Source: Clostridia bacterium
GTDB lineage: Bacteria; Bacillota; Clostridia; Christensenellales; Pumilibacteraceae
DNA length: 9,585 nucleotides
NCBI GenBank assembly: GCA_900762945.1
Contig: CAAFIN010000105.1
Location: forward strand, 1 to 9,585
Direction of reading: 5' to 3'
The translations under genes were made by a program, and so were the position numbers. The notes under the pieces were generated by a model that worked only from the letters and a program-made list of their open reading frames with translations, did not search any database and was not told the origin of the DNA. Of this stretch, positions 7,846-9,585 are shown in pieces (position 1 is the first letter of the stretch; each line of letters starts with the position of its first letter).

Positions 7846-9166
7846 TAACAAAAACGAAAAGAATAAAGCCGCGTGCGCCGCTTGCGAAGTTAAGTCCGAC
7901 GATGTTTGCGCCGCTTGCGACAAGAAATCGAAGTGTGCCGGCGAAACTTTACAGCCCGATCCTAAGTATATTCTCGAAGTTCACGACCTTAAGAAATACT
8001 TCCCGATTAAAAAGTCGTTGTTCGGCAAACCGCTCGTTTACCTCAAAGCGGTGGATAACGTCAGTTTTTCCGTCAAGCCCGGCACGACTATCGGCGTAGT
8101 GGGCGAGTCCGGTTGCGGCAAAACCACTTTGGGCAGAACGATACTCAAACTTTACGAACCGAACGGCGGTAAAATTTTCTTCGAGGGTAACGACATCACC
8201 GACATAAAACGCAGCGAAATGCGCAAGTACCGTACGGATATTCAGTTGATTTTCCAGGATCCGTATTCGTCACTTCCGCCCAGAATGACCGTCGGCAACA
8301 TTATTTCCGAAGCGGTCAAGGTGCATAATATCGTTCCGAAAGAGCAAGTGCACGAGTACGTTCTCGACACTATGAAAAAATGCGGACTTCAGCCGCAGTA
8401 TTACGACCGTTACCCGCACGAGTTTTCGGGCGGTCAGCGCCAGCGTATCTGCATAGCACGCGCGCTCGCAGTCAAGCCTAAACTCGTCATTTGCGACGAA
8501 CCCGTTTCCGCGCTCGACGTGTCCATTCAGGCGCAGATTATCAACCTTCTTAAAGACCTCCAGCAGACGATGGGGCTTACCTACGTCTTTATTTCCCACG
8601 ACTTATCCGTCGTCAAATACATTACCGATCAGATTCTGGTTATGTACCTCGGAAATATGATGGAACTGGGCGACACCGACGAAATCTTCGACAATCCGAT
8701 GCACCCGTACACGAAAGCGTTGTTCTCCGCAGTACCCGTGCCCGATCCGGACGTGAAGATGAACCGCATTATCCTCGCCGGCGATATTCCGTCACCCGCG
8801 AACCCGCCGAAAGGCTGCAAGTTCCACACCCGTTGCTCCGAGTGTATGAACGTCTGCCGTATGATCGAACCCGCTTATCACGAGGTCGGCAAAGGACACT
8901 TCGTCGCTTGTCACTTGTACGACAAGGAAATTATGGCGCATTTAACCGATTACGACGCCGAGTACGCGCGCTTGCAGAAAGAAGCTGCGGAAAAAGCAGA
9001 GGAAGAGGCGAGAGCTAAAGCCGAGAAGCGTGCGAAAAATCCGTTTATCAAGGCTTGGGACAAGACCAAAACCTTGTTTAAGAAAAAATCGGATAAACCT
9101 GCGGAAGAAACGAAATCGGAAAACGCGGATGATCGGTCCGAATCCGAGCATAAAAACGGTGACTGA
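7838..9166 (+). CDS. oppF: Oligopeptide-type ABC transporter ATP-binding protein OppF with extended ends
   Basis: Second ATPase of the importer, 442 residues against about 330 for classical OppF. Walker A GESGCGKT is at 89-96, Q-loop Gln140 in FQDPYSSLPP, the signature is FSGGQRQR (196-203, Phe for the usual Leu), Walker B ends in Asp220-Glu221 and the switch His is 254. The C-terminal domain has cysteines 327, 333, 336, 340 and 358 with exactly the spacing seen in OppD. Two ends are unusual. The first 35 residues carry five cysteines (13, 16, 24, 27, 33) as two CAAC pairs plus one. Residues 359-442 form a charged tail, with Ala/Glu/Lys/Arg-rich helix at 373-400, a basic amphipathic stretch at 401-417 and an acidic hydrophilic end. 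GAGGAG (7825-7830) 7 nt before the ATG supports the start and keeps the cysteine segment in the protein. Confidence 0.94.
   Translation: MTDNKNEKNKAACAACEVKSDDVCAACDKKSKCAGETLQPDPKYILEVHDLKKYFPIKKSLFGKPLVYLKAVDNVSFSVKPGTTIGVVGESGCGKTTLGRTILKLYEPNGGKIFFEGNDITDIKRSEMRKYRTDIQLIFQDPYSSLPPRMTVGNIISEAVKVHNIVPKEQVHEYVLDTMKKCGLQPQYYDRYPHEFSGGQRQRICIARALAVKPKLVICDEPVSALDVSIQAQIINLLKDLQQTMGLTYVFISHDLSVVKYITDQILVMYLGNMMELGDTDEIFDNPMHPYTKALFSAVPVPDPDVKMNRIILAGDIPSPANPPKGCKFHTRCSECMNVCRMIEPAYHEVGKGHFVACHLYDKEIMAHLTDYDAEYARLQKEAAEKAEEEARAKAEKRAKNPFIKAWDKTKTLFKKKSDKPAEETKSENADDRSESEHKNGD
7874..7920 (+). repeat. In-frame 14-nt direct repeat encoding the two CAAC pairs of OppF
   Basis: TGCGCCGCTTGCGA occurs at 7874-7887 and again at 7907-7920, 33 nt (11 codons) apart and in the same frame. 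Each copy encodes Cys-Ala-Ala-Cys followed by an acidic residue. The identical codon choice suggests a local duplication of an 11-codon unit, with the intervening codons diverged. Confidence 0.7.
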
Positions 9167-9168
9167 TC

Positions 9169-9420
9169 GTGTCCGATAATCCCGATAAGAAGCAAAAAAA
9201 GCAAAAGCCGAAGTTCGTCGACGACGGCAGAACGATTTACAGTATGGAAAACGTGCCGTCGCGCACCGGCAAAACGGGTAAAGACGACGGACTGCAAGTC
9301 ACGCGCAAGGAACGCCGCGCTATGCGCCGCGCTGCTATGTTGTACTATCTCCCGCGCCTCGGTATCGCGATCGCGTGTTTCGCTCTCACCGCCGTACTCT
9401 TATGGCTGTGGCTGAAATAA
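9169..9420 (+). CDS. Small single-pass membrane protein of unknown function
   Basis: I do not recognise this 83-residue protein. It begins with a GTG 2 nt after the oppF stop, with GGTGA (9158-9162) as a plausible ribosome binding site 6 nt upstream, so it is probably coupled to oppF. Residues 1-58 are hydrophilic and strongly basic, with a Lys-rich start, the segment DDGRTIYSMENVPSR (18-32) and RKERRAMRR (46-54). One hydrophobic helix at about 64-82 ends in the final Lys. By the positive-inside rule the long N-terminus should be cytoplasmic, giving a tail-anchored protein. Its place as the last gene before the terminator suggests an accessory role for the importer or its assembly, but nothing in the sequence proves this. 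An internal ATG at 9244 lacks a good ribosome binding site. Confidence 0.72.
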   Translation: MSDNPDKKQKKQKPKFVDDGRTIYSMENVPSRTGKTGKDDGLQVTRKERRAMRRAAMLYYLPRLGIAIACFALTAVLLWLWLK

Positions 9421-9454
9421 TCGACCATAAAGTAGGATTTATAAAAAGTAGATT

Positions 9455-9466
9455 TAATAATTATTA
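9455..9466. other. AT-rich 12-bp perfect palindrome
   Basis: TAATAATTATTA is a perfect palindrome in the AT-rich stretch between the last stop codon and the terminator. It could be an operator-like site or simply a by-product of local AT richness. No promoter with convincing -35 and -10 boxes accompanies it on either strand. Confidence 0.25.
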
Positions 9467-9472
9467 TCGATT

Positions 9473-9508
9473 AAAAAGGTCTGTTCTCATCGAACCGATC
9501 TTTTTTTT
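9473..9508 (+). terminator. Intrinsic terminator of the operon
   Basis: Hairpin with a T-tract: AAAAAGGTC (9473-9481) pairs with GATC plus following Ts (9497-9505, one G-T pair). After a single T-C mismatch, GTTC (9483-9486) pairs with GAAC (9492-9495), with loop TCATC. Eight consecutive Ts (9501-9508) follow the GC-containing part. It lies 52 nt after the last stop codon and ends the seven-gene transcript. Confidence 0.92.
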
Positions 9509-9525
9509 GCGGTAATACATATTTC

Positions 9526-9585
9526 GTGACGTCATCTTGAGCGGAGCGACAGCGAAGCCCTGAAGATCCAGCCGTAGGCGCATTG
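9526..9585. repeat. Probable dispersed intergenic repeat element, cut by the window end
   Basis: The stretch containing GTCATCTTGAGCGGAGCGAC (9531-9550) resembles a family of short repeats, of the general form TCATTCTGAGCG...GAAGAATCT, that I recall as scattered between genes in many Clostridia and other bacteria. Here ATCTT (9534-9538) and AAGAT (9563-9567) form the terminal inverted pair around three AGCG units (9540, 9545, 9551). A small GCC-GTA-GGC inverted repeat follows at 9571-9579. Its composition differs sharply from the AT-rich DNA before it. The identification is from memory, and the right end is not in view. Confidence 0.55.

Noticed and set aside
9527..9534. TGACGTCA palindrome as a regulator site
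   Set aside because: Eight bases at the boundary of the repeat element, with no promoter nearby. Most likely chance or part of the repeat.

Overview
The window holds one co-directional operon, all on the + strand, that encodes a complete oligopeptide/dipeptide-type (Opp/Dpp, peptide/nickel family) ABC importer with an accessory surface lipoprotein at its front and a small membrane protein at its end. The host is most likely a member of the Bacillota, probably an uncultured gut Clostridia lineage. The reasons are lipoprotein signal peptides on the secreted proteins, an InlB-type beta-grasp repeat in the first gene, AGGAG-type ribosome binding sites, roughly balanced GC, and a terminal sequence resembling a dispersed repeat I recall from such genomes. 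This placement is inference; no rRNA or other marker gene is present.

Layout. (1) 3-1256: lipoprotein with one clear and one degenerate InlB/Listeria-Bacteroides-type repeat and a beta-rich C-terminal region. (2) 1293-3983: OppA-type substrate-binding lipoprotein, 896 residues. (3) 3984-4102: a 119-nt gap with two GC-rich hairpins and no U-tract. (4) 4103-5443 oppB and 5448-6566 oppC, the two permeases, 4 nt apart. (5) 6567-6669: a 103-nt gap with at most a weak hairpin. (6) 6670-7845 oppD and 7838-9166 oppF, the two ATPases, overlapping by 8 nt. (7) 9169-9420: an 83-residue protein with one C-terminal membrane segment, starting 2 nt after oppF. (8) 9473-9508: a strong intrinsic terminator. 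(9) 9526-9585: the start of a probable dispersed intergenic repeat that runs off the window. No stretch longer than 300 bases lacks a gene.

How it works together. OppA captures peptides (or a related solute) outside the membrane, OppB and OppC form the channel, and OppD and OppF hydrolyse ATP. The front lipoprotein is predicted to sit on the same outer face as OppA, and the last small protein is predicted to lie in the membrane with its charged part inside. The core motifs of all five transporter subunits are intact, so the importer should be functional.

What is unusual. No new enzyme, defence or mobile system is visible. The oddity is that every subunit is larger than the classical Opp proteins: a ~210-residue helical insertion in OppA, a ~105-residue beta-rich extracellular insertion in OppB, an acidic N-terminus and an extracellular hairpin in OppC, a basic N-terminal extension in OppD, and in OppF both a cysteine-pair N-terminus and a charged helical tail. 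These extensions, with the two accessory genes, are the main things worth following up.
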